Source: Blattamonas nauphoetae (Eukaryota > Preaxostyla > Oxymonadida). Taken from it: a stretch of 64,000 nucleotides of DNA. The DNA lies in NCBI GenBank assembly GCA_033064195.1, contig JARBJD010000218.1, forward strand, positions 62,001-126,000, written 5' to 3'. The notes beneath the pieces are model-generated. The model was not told where the DNA came from, made no database searches, and worked only from the letters and a program-made list of their open reading frames with translations. This document shows, piece by piece, positions 34,057 through 45,993 of this stretch. The position numbers were made by a program, and so were the translations under genes. The stretch's first letter is position 1, and the number at the start of each line of letters is the position of its first letter.

Positions 34057-34185
34057 ACTACGAGAAAGGGATTGCTGTGATTGGGATTCTTCTCTCCACA
34101 ATCCGACGAGATGGTCAGAAACGGAGAATGAGAACTTTTATCTTCTCACCTCACTTCTGACGTATCATCAGTTATGATCCATTTG
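34057..34185 (+). CDS. 3' continuation of the large helical-protein gene after the insertion
   Basis: Immediately right of the locus I element the plus strand reads YEKGIAVIGILLSTIRRDGQ and continues to a TGA at about 34183. The phase matches the host frame left of 27058. The sequence resembles the segment that follows SNSSYMD-like motifs in this host family as far as I can judge from its leucine/isoleucine pattern; that last point is inference. With a 7-kb element between the parts the gene is disrupted unless the element is removed or skipped. Confidence 0.6.
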
Positions 34186-34744
34186 ATTCCAAGCTTTTAA
34201 GTCTTCAGTTGGTTGCACAAACCGTGATGCTCATCCAAACACTGATCCATCCGAGTGATCGGTACGACGACCAACCAGCCAACTTCGACGAGATCACGTC
34301 CAGATGTGATGAGAAGTAGGGGTCATCGAACGCCTCCACTCATCGAGGTTGACATCAAAGTTGAATCTGTGCTCTTCTACTGGCGTCATTTTTCCATCTT
34401 GAACGACAAAAAGATGATTCATCTCACTGGCATCAGAGTGTGGGATGGTGATGAACTATTGTGAGTCCCCCGATTGTGGACAAGCTGGCGACAGAGCTTC
34501 GAAGGAATGACGATTCGGAGATTGCTTGGGAAGTGTTCTTGACCAGCGACGAGATAACTCCACCAGAAGGGGAAGACGAACAATCGACGGATGCGAAGCG
34601 AGTGAGTGTTTGGAGGACAGAGCATTCCAAAAATCAGATGCTTCTAATTCCTCCTTTCCGAGCCACATCATCAAGAAGAGCTAACCAGACAACGAACCAA
34701 TGAACCAACCAGCCGGCGAAGATGGACCGACGCTGATGAGTGGC
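34186..34744. other. Stretch between the interrupted gene and segment copy B
   Basis: An open frame at 34255-34464 includes IEVDIKVESVLFYWRH, related at the DNA level to 42765-42800 (CATCGAGGTTGTCATCAAAG). No known domain. Nothing else supported. Confidence 0.35.
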
Positions 34745-35345
34745 GCAAAGAACGGATGACGATCCCACTTCCTCAAAAGTCAGCATCCACCTCAAGAAAC
34801 ACCCAGCCATGCAGAGTCCATTCCATTTCACTGCGTTCGATGTTCGCTGTCGACGACGAGAGCGACACAACTGACCCATCCCATCCCATCCCACCACAAC
34901 GACCAACAACTCCACCAGCTCGACGAGCTCGACTGTGGTGCTCGTCGGTCGGAAGAGCGATCCATCGTTCTCTTCCCTTTTCCCATCCCCTTCGTCCATT
35001 CCCCTTTCTTGTTCGCACACTCTCAATTCGAGTGCCTCCTCAGTCATCCAGCCAGCGAGTCCACCTCCAAATCCAACATTCGACGGATGGATGGAAGCCA
35101 CTTCGGCGAAGAAGGATTCGTCGATCGACTGTCAACTCATCGATTGGAGAGAGTTGGAGAAGTGCTTCTTTGGATGGAAATGGCGGATGTTCGGGACATG
35201 GACATTGATAACTATCTAGCCGAACGAGGATCACAAAGATGCCGCAGTGAATGGAATGAAGGTCATCTAACATCATTCCGATTCGATCCACCTCAACAGA
35301 TCCAAAAGTGGGATGATTGTGGAAAAGCACCAAGCTTGCACAGAA
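34745..35345 (+). repeat. Copy B of the ~600-bp duplicated segment
   Basis: Near-identical to 15329-15924 and uninterrupted, running directly into 35346-36096, which matches 20540-21521. This is the empty-site reference for the locus II insertion. Confidence 0.85.
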
Positions 35346-36096
35346 GATGGTTGAGAGCAAGAATTGACAGATCTGAGACAACCTCATCTTGTTCTTCCAT
35401 TGTTTCAGTTCGAGTGGAGTGGAGTGGTCGTGGATATCTCGATGTCGGTGAGTGTTGGATGGTGCGAGTGTCATTCTGATGGATCGATCGTTGGACGCGC
35501 CCAGTTTGATGAATATTGAAGACTCCCCAATCAGATTTCATCAGCCTAAACGGCGATGTTGAGAACGAGTTGAATTACTCGATATGGAAAAGATAAAAAT
35601 AGCATCAAACGAAAGAAAATGTCTTGTAATTGTGTTTTATTGGCCGTTCATCGTTGATGGTTGGACATTGCATCTTTCTCAGAGATGAATCCGAGATGCT
35701 TGAATGAAGAGGAACTCCACGAACGAGGAGAGATAGATGAAATCAGTGATAATGGGTGAAGTTCTATCGACACGTCACAATGAATGAAAACAGACAGATT
35801 GGCAATGGTTCTGATTCCTGATATCTGAATTAGCATCAGTTAAAAACAACAATGAAAGAGAAATGATCCAACCGCAACATTTTTTTCAGAAGCATTATGC
35901 ATCCATCTCAGCCACACTCGAACCTTTCAAACACGTTCGGAACTGGTCACACCACTGAAGGACTGGTTTGTCGCTTCTCAAACACATATCAATCAACTCA
36001 CTAGCGTTATTCTCGTGAATCATTCTCGTTCAGAATTTCTTTCCTCTAATGAGATTATCTGTTCACTTATCTCCTTTTCACATCATTTGTGCTGTT

Positions 36097-38113
36097 ATGT
36101 CACAGATGGAGGAATTTCAAAGATATGAAAGTGAGTTCAAGGATGGCGATGAAACTGTCCAACACAAAATCGCACTTTCTGTGTTCACAACGATTTCATC
36201 AGGTTTGTTTGAATTTTCCATTTTATTGATTGATTTATTGTGCCATTTTTCTGTCCATGAGAATGAAAATTGTTTCTTTCTTTGTGATATCTCAGAACCA
36301 ACAAAAATGAAAGAACGAAGTGCGATTGGGATTCGGAGTGGATTGTTGGAGAGATTTTCGGAACGCCTTTCCTCGGACTGTTCATCCAGCCTTTCTGTGT
36401 GTCTCTCATCTTCTCTCCATCTGATGATATTTGTGATTTTCTTTCTGATTCTCTTTGTGATTGATTTTGTGATGGATTGTGTGTGTTCAGGCGATTCTGT
36501 CGAGTGTGATAGGAGTGATGGTGACATCAGTGTTGGATGCAAGCCAGAGTCTTCGGAGCGACTTGATTCGTTCTCTCCTTGAGCTCTCCTCCGTTTGTTC
36601 CTCTCTTCCTTCATTTCTCCTTTGTCTCCTTTTTCTTCTCCTTCTCTCTCCTGTTCTCGTTGTTGTTGTTCTCGTTGTTGTTTGGTTAATCAGCATGCAG
36701 ACAGTTCGTTGTCGACACCTGCCACTCACTCACTTGTGTCTGATTTCTTCTCTCTACTTCACTCTTCTTCATCTCTCTCCTTCATTTTCCCTCTATTCCT
36801 GTTTTGATTTGTGTTTGAAGTCATCTGTGCAGAGGACGTCTTCCATCACAGGAAGTGGAGGAAGTGTTGAATTCGGGAATTGTTGAGAGACTTTGCACTC
36901 GACTTGAAAGCGAATCTGCGAAAGAAGATCCTCTCCCAACACTTTCTGCTTTGGACAAATTGTGTTCAGGATTGAAGCAGATTATCTCCTCGTATTCACA
37001 ATCAAGTGAATCAGATGCGCAAAAAGACTGGGAAAAGAAATTACAGAACGAAGTGTTGTCCATCTCCAATCACATCTCGAATGTTACAAGCTGTGAGAAG
37101 GCCCTCTCTCGAATCGAACGGGCAACACTGGCATTTGGTCGATCATTCCAAAACATTGAGAATATTGAGAACATCGAGAATGGCGAGAAAACGCGGAAAT
37201 TGCAGGAAATGGTGGGAGGAATGATTGTTCGATATTTCTCTTCATCCATCCAGCCATTCCCTCAAAAAGAGATTGGAGAGATTGGACTTGACATGGCATC
37301 TGTTCGAAGGGTGATGGAGGACAAATTGAGACGGATCGAAGCAGAAATTGAAAAGGAGAAGGAAGACATGGAAGCGGCACGAGAAGCTGCAAGGAAGGCG
37401 GAAGAGGAGAGACAGAGAGAGTTCTCGAGGAAGATGAGAGAGATGGAAGAAACGAAGAAACTTCTCGAAAAGTGGATTGAAGAAGGAAAACAGAGGGAGG
37501 AAGAGAAAAAGAGAGAAGAGGAAAAGCAGAGAGAAGAGGAAGAGCGACGAAGGATGAGCAAGGAAGGAGCAGCAGCAATCGAAGTGTTCCAACAAGACAA
37601 GTTCACTCTCCTTGGCAACAAGTTCACAAGGACTGACAGTGGCTGGAAGACTTTAATGTCGCATTCATTTGGACCACAAGTTGTCCGAATCACTTTCATC
37701 ATCCGCTCTGTTGGGGATTCTTTCTTCTTCGTCGGTCTGATTTCCGCAGCATTGACAGAGCAAGCAAAGACGTTCGACAATCCTGTTGGAACTTTGAAAG
37801 GAGGAGCTGGATGGTGTTGGTATTCAGGACATCGATTTGTCTGTCAGAACGGCAAACACACAACGGATCAGCATGCAAGGCAGGAGCAGTTGGACAGCGA
37901 GTGGTGATGGAGGCAGATGGACGAGAAGGAAAGCGAACATTGAAGCTGTCGCAAGATGGAGAGACACAGCCAACGTTCTTCTCCAACATTCCTGTTCCCT
38001 TCCGATTCGCCATCCAAATGTGCTCAGGCAAGAATACAGTTGAAATTGTGTCAACCGAAGTGTTGAGAGAGCCATCGATGGTTGGAGGGAGTTTGGAAGT
38101 GGAGATGGACTAA
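36097..38113 (+). pseudogene. Coiled-coil/SPRY protein, paralogue copy 3, frameshifted
   Basis: Exons 36097-36202, 36296-36396, 36491-36592, 36705-36737 and 36852-38113 repeat the plan of copies 1 and 2, with good splice sites. The frame breaks once, at about 37855-37865: the upstream frame ends at 37907, while NGSACKAGAVGQRVVMEADG and the rest of the SPRY-like domain continue in the next frame to 38113. Length arithmetic implies a one-base deletion (or two-base insertion) in the last exon. Because everything else is preserved, the break is recent or is an assembly error. Confidence 0.82.
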
Positions 38114-40161
38114 ACCGAGCTCGTCTCTCATCCCACTCGCTTTCACTTCACTCTTCTTCATTCTCATGCAATTGATACAAAACAGTGAAAAGTCGGAAAG
38201 TGGCTGATTGCAGGTTGTGGTGTTGGATTTCGTCGAGTGTTTGGCAGAGTGAGCGAGAGAGAGGGAGGTGTGGTGGGGGTGATCGCTTGGTGAGTGCGGA
38301 CGAGTGATTGGAACTCGACCTCCGACATCATTGCGGGGAGAGCGTTGTGAGGACGAGCATGATGGCCGATGTTTCTGGCGTATCTTCATTCGACGCCTGT
38401 TCCTTCCAACCATCCCACCAGCCTCATCCGACATAATGTCCATCCTCGACCAAACACTACCTGGGAGATTATTTTTGAAAGGTTGCAAAACACTATGGAG
38501 CGTCACCAAAAAATATTTTTTGCCCAATTACCGTTCACCTGTGTAATAGACAGAAAACAGGCAAATTCGTGGAATTAAAGTTCGATCGCGTTCGATATCG
38601 TCATTTTTTGTTGAAGACAATTTTGCACACTTTTTATCACAGAACAAGTTCAAAAAGAGAGAAATGATGGAAAACGGCGTAAAAAGCTCATTCTGTGTGA
38701 AAGAACCAACACAAGGTCATCTATTGGAGAAAAAGTCACAAAATGTTCGAGGAGACATATTCAACAGACTTGATAAGATTAGTCTTGGAAATTTCAGAAA
38801 GTGTCCGGACGATGCGGTTTGTGATAAATTGTGAAGGAAAAACGAGCATGAGAGGAATTGTAGCAGTGGGAGGTAGATCGAAAGAGTGAATCGAATTTGA
38901 CGGTGTACAACGAGAAATTTCTGAAACAAAAGGAGAAATAGAGCGAAAACAGTCCAAAACGTTCAATCATGCGATTCTTGAGAGATCCTTATGGCTCCTG
39001 AGATTTGGTTTGCGACGAGACAAAAAAGTGCTGAGTTTCAGCACATGAGAACAAAAAACAATACATACAGTCGATCTACATCCAATACGCTGGTTGAGAC
39101 GGGTCGGATCATCTAGATTCATAATCAAATCACGTTGGATGGTGAGAAGGAGCCTGAACTTTGAATCGGAAAGATATGATGCGAGAATGAAGAAAAGTTG
39201 AATATCAAACCTTAATGATGTCGATAGTGGCTGGACCTGTGAACTGGGAGGATTTCTGAGAGATCCTCAACTTCAATACGAAAGGGAGACGCATGCAACT
39301 TTTGAAAAATAATCACCCACCTCCTCCCCAACACAAAACAACCCAATCAGCACACCAACCCAACCACAGACAGCAACACGACACAATTCCATCCATGCTC
39401 GTCCAGTCGGTCAAACATGCAGAATGGTGAACGACGAGACGAGAGCACCCCGCGCCAGCAACAACGTCGAATGAGGATTGGAGTGGAAGTCCCGTCGTCG
39501 CGTCTTTCTGCGGATTCCCATTCAGTTTCGAGAGACAGCGACGACACCAACACATCCGGCAGAGTGACCAGAATGGCAGACAGAACAACAGCCACTTCCT
39601 CCCTCTCTTCGTCCCACGCTCACCCAATCCGTACAAACAAAAGTAACAGAAGATGTCTCGCTGTCAACAAAACGGAACGACTGTCCAAATGAACAACGAA
39701 GGAAAATGAAGGCTACTTGGGGAGACGATGATTATTGTTACGATGTTAAGTTGTCCTGTCCTCCTCGCTTTTTGTCCTCCCTCCCTTGTTTCTTGTCCGA
39801 TTCTGAAATTGAGCGAAAATTGCGATTTTTTGACAATAACCGTGATAAAAGTGAATTTTAGGACTGATTTTGGCACCTCATAGCGATAAAAGTGACAATG
39901 AAGGAGTTGGAGAGCGAAACATCTATTATGGGTCTGATCTATTCCATGCCTCAATTCGCATTTTTTGTTGTTCATACTAGAGATGAAAGTGATATCTTTT
40001 CAAAGTTGTTCCAAAAGAGAGGTTGATGAAATGTGAGTCTTTTGATAAGTTGATTGAAAGTGCTAGTGGGAGATCTCATCATTTTTGCTCTCTCTATCCT
40101 TCTTTATCATAACTCTCTTCATCTTATCTCTTCTCATTCCTCCTTGAATGTCTTCTGTTTC
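38114..40161. other. Two-kilobase stretch with no supported gene
   Basis: Frames at 39313-39692 on both strands are moderately long but overlap each other and lack domains. AT-rich stretches with short TGTCCT clusters occur at 39745-39790. I see no RNA gene or mobile element here. Confidence 0.4.
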
Positions 40162-40839
40162 TTATCCATCGTGTGTGGAGAGAAATGATCTCATAACCGT
40201 CTCCTGTTCATCATGCTTGTCGATTCTGAGCTGATCGCTTGTTCCAACTCCGCCTCTTTCCGCGTGTCGTCGTTGGTGATATGCCCCGTGGTTTACAAAC
40301 GTGTCAGCAGTGGTGATCGAGCGAGTGTGCCTGTCGATGTGAATGCGATCGATGAGAGATAACCAAGCGATGCTGGCCAGCGAGAACATTGTGCTCGCTG
40401 GGTTGAGTGATGGCAGAGGCATTGTTGGCTGCTTCTTCCTTGTGAACGACTGACCAGCCACGAAGTCTCGTTTGAGATCATTGTCTTCGTCATCAGAGTT
40501 GATGTTGATTGTGTGGTCCTTCCCTTTCTTGCCTCGTCGTTTCGGCATTCCTTTTGGAGGCGCTTGGGACACCATTTCGCTTTTCTTGTTGGCGAGATGC
40601 ATGTTCGGCTGCTTCGTCTCTCCGTCGGTCTCGTCTCCACCATTCTCGATCCGATGTTGATGCACTTGGTTAACAATCTCGAGTTCTCTGCGCTCGTTAT
40701 GGAATGTGTGCATATCTCCCATCGCCGCTGCTTGTGAAGGTACAACTCGTTTGGGTTTTGTTGTCTTCGAGTGAGCATCGGTGACGACTTCAGTTTTTTT
40801 TCTCTTCCAACAGAACCGTCCTCTTCTTCCACTCGGCAT
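40162..40839 (-). CDS. Hydrophilic protein or cytoplasmic-tail exon, unrecognised
   Basis: An open frame of 225 codons, Lys/Arg/Glu rich, with KRKKTEVVTDAHS near its start and an acidic DDEDND patch. Basic residues followed by a long polar region resemble the cytoplasmic tails of oxymonad surface proteins, but no membrane segment precedes it on this strand. It lies head to head with the beta-helix pseudogene at 40863, so it may be an inverted piece of such a gene. Start and function uncertain. Confidence 0.35.
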   Translation of the reverse strand: MPSGRRGRFCWKRKKTEVVTDAHSKTTKPKRVVPSQAAAMGDMHTFHNERRELEIVNQVHQHRIENGGDETDGETKQPNMHLANKKSEMVSQAPPKGMPKRRGKKGKDHTININSDDEDNDLKRDFVAGQSFTRKKQPTMPLPSLNPASTMFSLASIAWLSLIDRIHIDRHTRSITTADTFVNHGAYHQRRHAERGGVGTSDQLRIDKHDEQETVMRSFLSTHDG

Positions 40840-40862
40840 GGTTCTCTCGCTCGTTCTTCAGA

Positions 40863-42600
40863 AAGGCTGAGCTTGAATAGACAATCACAGTTTCTGAGAC
40901 AGCTACGCTAACCTCTTCGTCATCAACCGCGATCACAGTTACGTCAACTGGATTCATCTCTGTGACATCGAACAAACTGACACTGTCTAATCTGATGTTC
41001 ACTGGGTCTGGATCATCGACATCTCAATCGTTTGTGACTGTGTCATCGACAGGATCATTGACTGTGTCGTCATGTTCTTTCACGTCGTTCTCATCGTTCA
41101 CGAATGGAGGAGCACTGAACGTTGCACTGACAACTGGATCACTCTCACTCCAATCGACAACATTCAAGAAGTGTTCGTCGTCGCTGAATGGAGGAGCGAT
41201 CTGGATGGATCTGCTTGGAAGGACGAGCTCATCGCAATACTCGCTCATCGACACCGTCTTCGGAACTGGTGCGGATGCCAACCACGCCGATCGAAGTGGG
41301 CATCACGTGTACGTCATTGCGAAGGATCTGTCGGAAGTGATTGTGGCGAGCAGATGGGCGGGATCGTTTGACACAGCTGAAGACGAGGACTTGTGGGGAA
41401 TGGACAGCGAGTCGAATGAGATGTCGTTGTTGCCCATCCTCAAGTCGCACGTGATTGCCGTCGGAGAGAACGGAAGCGACGACGCTGACTGGACATTCGC
41501 GAGTCCCTTCTGAACACTCCATCGCTGCCTGGAATCCATGGAAGGACAAGCTGGTCCCTTCACAGTTGAGATTGTGAAGAAGGCGACGATCGGGCGGAGT
41601 TGTTCGTTGTCTTCCCAACCATCCACGACAGTGCACGTTCGAGGGAGTGGGTCGAGCGGCGAGTTGCTGTGCAGTGTGAGTGACGAATCGAGCGAGTCTG
41701 GAACGTCGATCTCTTCAGGTCCGAATGCGATGGTGTCGCTCTCTCTCCAAACACTGACTTTTTCTCAAATTGTGTTTTCATCATTCTCTGCTCTACGATC
41801 GGTTCGATTTGTGTTCTCGCTGATGTCATCATCTCGACTGATTCTGACATCGTGTTCGATCTCATCGTCCGCTCCTCTCCGTCTCTCTCGTCTCAGCCAG
41901 CTCATCGTCTTCGTTCTCCGCCGTCGCCCTCGCCACATCCGCCCTCTCCTTCGTTGGAGAGGCCAGTCTGGTTGTTGGTGGCGACCGAAGCAGAATCTCC
42001 ATCGCCTCGTCGTCGTTCTCGTCCACATCGTTCGACGCCGGAGCGTTTGTGTGGGGGAGCACACGCGGAGACGTTTCAGTTGATGACACAGCCTTCGTCG
42101 GATGCAGTGGAAGAGAGTTTGGGAGTCTGATTCGGGTGAAGATGGCTGGCTGCACAACCTCAATCAAGAACTGCCGTTTTGTGTCTTGCTCGACTGTTCT
42201 GTCGCTGTCCGAGAGAGGAGGAAGGAGGATTGTCTGTGGAGGATGTGTGCTGGTCGAGATGGCGAGACAGACACCAGTCCCTCGCTCTCTCCCCCCCTTC
42301 CTGCGCCGACCTTTCTCTTTCTTCGTTCACAAGCTGCTCGCTGGTCAACACCGACCTCCCCACTCTCTCCTCTTCGTTGCAATTTGTGGGTGGAAGTGAT
42401 TTGCGATTGTTAGCCACGACAACTCCGGTTTGGTGAAGCTTCCGAAAGTGGCCCTCTCGAACTGCACGTGCGAGCACTTTGCGGGCGACGGGGTGTTCGA
42501 CGGGGAAGTTGTGGTTGGAGAAGGGCAGCATGTCCGAACTGACAGAGGAGGGTGTGTTGTGGACAAGTGTCGCCTGGGAAGCATCGTACTCCACTGAATC
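40863..42600 (+). pseudogene. Beta-helix (pectin-lyase-like) surface protein, decayed
   Basis: Plus-strand pieces show the Ser/Thr-rich turns with SCSF, KKCSS and NGGA motifs typical of parallel beta-helix surface proteins: LTVSSCSFTSFSSFTNGGAL (about 41050), LQSTTFKKCSSSLNGGAIWM (about 41150), LILTSCSISSSAPLRLSRLS (about 41840), DVSVDDTAFVGCSGREFGS (about 42075) and SIKNCRFVSCSTVLSL (about 42160). A stop precedes the first block near 40870-40880, and frame changes occur near 41515, 41900 and 42230-42400. Such proteins would be extracellular; the kinase-like domain that often ends them is absent here. Confidence 0.7.
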
Positions 42601-42836
42601 TATCATTATTTTCGTGTTCTTCACTCGGCCGTTCTTTATTCATTTGATCTTTGGATCAGCAAGCCGCCTGTAAACGAAGAAAGAGCAAAGTTCCCTCCTG
42701 AACGAGATTTCTTGGAGCGCATTTGATAGATCAGTTTGGTGGAAATGCACCGCATTTTGTTACAACACCATCATCGAGGTTGTCATCAAAGTGGAATCAG
42801 TGATCTTCTTTTGTGTCGTTTTGGCGTTCCTGCACT

Positions 42837-44935
42837 TCACTTTATCCTTCGCTTTTTCTTCTCTTCCTCCTCTTCCACTTTTCCGCTGTTCTCCTTTTCC
42901 TTCCCATCATCCGCTTTCTTAACTCCTCCCTCCACATCCATACCATCTGTCTTCCCTCCCTCCTTCTCATTCATCTTCGGCGCTTGTGCAGGATCGAGGC
43001 TTCTCTCATAATCTCTCTTCACTGCAGTCAGCTCATCCTGCGTGACCAGCTCTGTCTCCACTCGGCGGTAGATGAGTCGATACGCACATGACTTGAAGGG
43101 ATCGTTCGCATTGTCTGAACTTCGCGTTGTGGGACGCCCACTCTTCTTCTCCCTCGCCAGCTGCTGTGGAGTGAGGGTGCTGTATGTTTTCGGTGTGGCT
43201 TCGCTTTCCTCGACAATCGCGCAGGACGCGTCAATACATAACACCCAGTCGCCGGTTTCGAAGTGGCCGAGTGAATTGTTCGTGAATGGCAAGTGAGGCA
43301 TTCAGTGAAATGACGGTATGAGTCATGGAAGAGAGTGTTGAGAAATGCCTCTCCTCTTTTCCCGTCTGCTTGATCGTTTGGAAGTGACACACACTCTCGA
43401 TTCTTGCGAAGTTCTTTAACAGAGAAATATTTGATGGCTTCCTGCACTGGACTCGTACTTGTGCATTTTGGAACTTTCCTTGAGAGTTGTTCGCTCAACA
43501 GCTTCGACTGGAGATTGGGGCCTGAAGTTGGAGGTCTCGACGTATTGTGGTTGATTGGCTGAGTAAAAACAAAGTTCGGATCACATACAGACACGAATGG
43601 ACTGGCTGTGTGGGAGTTTGCGGGTGATTTTTGGTTGTTGACGGAGAGAATGACAGGAGTGGGGGAAGATGCTGGGTGGACCGTTGGTGGCTTCGTTTGG
43701 ATTTGTGAAGGCCCAACTATTGAAGGATTTGGAACATGATGGAGAGAATTGGACATCGCATGTGTGAAAGAAACATTTGGAGTGGGTTGGGTGGGGATGA
43801 CAAGTGACACTGATGACTTGGTTGGATCATCCACTTTAAGAGTAAGTATTTGATATTGTACATTTCCCATTTCATCCATCTCGACTTCGCTGCGTGTCCC
43901 GTATACATATGTGTCGAACGTCACACTCGAAAGAGAGTTGTGGAGTTAGAGTTGGCGATCGATGGTTAATCCGTTTGTCAGATGTATCGTGATCATTACT
44001 TGCTTCACCGCTCATTTTGTTGTGGTCTTCATAGCTGTGGCTTGGGAAATAGGGTATTTTTGAACTTTCGGGGAGATCAGTGTGTGCTGGACAGGATCGC
44101 TGGAGTCTCATCAGGAACCTGTTACGGAGGACGGGAATTGGTTCATTCGGTATAACAGTCCATTTTGAGCTGGAAAACGTGCGAGAGAGGAAGAACACAC
44201 CCATGGAAACGCCGAGAAAGGCGAGCGCCCAAACGATCCACATGATGGTATTCAGCCGCGTCTTGTCATTGCCAACGAATGAACATGTCATTCCAATGAG
44301 ATGAAAGACTGCGATATCAGCACACATTGCTGTGGAAATGCGTTGGTCATGTCTGTGAAGAATGGGAGCATGAAGAAGGAGTACCTGAAGAGGAGGAGAG
44401 ATAGTGCGAGGCAAGTAACGGTTAGATATTGGGGAATCGTCTGAGGAAGATAATGAGGATGGAAATGGCCACGTTGGTCAACAAGACAAGAGTGTTGAAG
44501 ATGCCTTTTTTGGTCTGTGAAGTGTGATCAAGACATCTATTCCAAATCAAGAAAGGGAAATAGAAAAAGATGAGGGTCGAAACAATGGAGAGGCATACTG
44601 AGATACTGAATCATCAATATCTCATTCCTTTCGGTCCAGATCGAATCTGGATTTGAACAAGTCATCCATTCCAGACTAATGAAGAGAAGTGAACGGAAAA
44701 AAGAGGAAAAACAATGGAAACACAAACTGATATTGTACGAGATGCATCTATCAGCTGAGTTTGTAATCATTGTCAGAGAAGAGAAGAGGAAATGCCGAGT
44801 CGCGTCGATCTCGATAAATCTTGCTTCAATGGAGAGAAAAAAAGAGTCATTTCCAGACAATAGAAGTGTTGAATGGAGAACCGACTTCAAATCACGGTAT
44901 GAGATGTCCAGAAAGAAAAGAGCTGACGAGGACAA
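42837..44935 (-). CDS. Multi-pass membrane protein with a long cytoplasmic tail, multi-exon (model incomplete)
   Basis: Minus-strand exons give hydrophobic segments LLTNVAISILIIFL, LTVTCLALSLLLF, DIAVFHLIGMTCSFVG and TIMWIVWALAFLGVSMGVFF, followed by a polar tail (KVDDPTKSSVSLV and onward) ending in an acidic-basic stretch with a run of Glu near 42860. One intron is clear: GTGTG...GCAG at about 43883-43919 joins LTPQLSF to EVEMDEMGN. A change of frame near 43290-43310 is not explained by a good intron and could be a frameshift. The segment SCAYRLIYRR recalls the end of ubiquitin-specific proteases, but nothing else supports that. Confidence 0.5.
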
Positions 44936-45990
44936 CTTGACATGGGGAAGATGATCAGAAAATAGGACAGGACAGGACAGGACATGTCCGATTTGTCCTG
45001 TTTTGAGATAACTGCAGAAGTTGGATGAACTAATTGAGAGAAAGATACAGTGTGAATATAAGGTGCTTGTCCGATTTTGTCCTACTCTGTCCTCTCTTGG
45101 GCCGATCGTCCTGTAAACTCCTAATTAGGAGTTTGTAGGACAGAACCCCGGAAGCTCGAAATTCGCCACCAAACCGATTTTTACGCACTTTCACACCCTT
45201 TTCAACAATTTTAGATGGGGATGAACGAGTTTTGAATGAAAAACTCCACTATAGTGTCAGAAAAAGGCCAAGCAAAAAATATACATTCCAATAGTCGTTT
45301 TGAGGCATTCTCTGGCATTGTACTGAACAGAATGGTTACCATGGGTCGGCATGTCCTATAGGCAGGACATCATAGGACAGCCAAAAAGAGGAGGACAATT
45401 TGGATAAAAATGCCGATGACAAGAATTGAACTTGTAGCTTGCATTGTCTGTCAGTGAAAACCTGAAACCAAAAATGAGGAGAAAGTTGAGATAATTATGC
45501 ACGTTTTCTGTTTTAGAATCATTTCAATTGTGTTTTTTCACCCTCTTTTGCTGAAAATCGCCAATGTTGTCCAAAAGCGATCGATCCGCCCACCATAGGA
45601 CACGATAGGACAATTCTCAATCGGGCTCAAACCATAGGACATGAAGGCTTTTTGAGATCTGTACAATACTTGCGTCTCAATTTCACAATAAAATCGAGGG
45701 AGGACAATTGTCCTGTCCTGTCCTATCGTGTCCTATGGTGGCCCGATCTGTCCTATCAAACCATCATTTTTATCAAGTTGTCATTAAATCAGCCAAATGA
45801 CCCTTTTGTCGAAGCACACTGAGCGACAGAGGTACTCTGTGTGCTCTTTTCTTGTTCTTATCTTCATATTTCTGTCTCTCTCGTTATATAGACACTGGAC
45901 ATAAAGATCATGGAGACATATGAAAGAGTCGAACTGAAGTGAAGGTTGAGAGAATGAAGCGACCAGTCTGCTCTCTTTTTGTCGTTTATT
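44936..45990. repeat. Non-coding block dense in GGACA/TGTCC motifs
   Basis: Between 44966 and 45760 I count 12 GGACA and 12 TGTCC pentamers, often as AGGACA/TGTCCT and at the left end as four consecutive GGACA units. An imperfect inverted repeat pairs about 45590-45614 with 45721-45744 (CACCATAGGACACGATAGG). No open frame of note. A decayed inverted-repeat element, a protein-binding array or a recombination region are all possible. Confidence 0.7.
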
Positions 45991-45993
45991 CTC

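Noticed and set aside
42837-43301. Ubiquitin-specific protease
   Set aside because: Only YRLIYRR at one place fits; the Cys and His boxes are absent, and the region reads better as a membrane protein tail.
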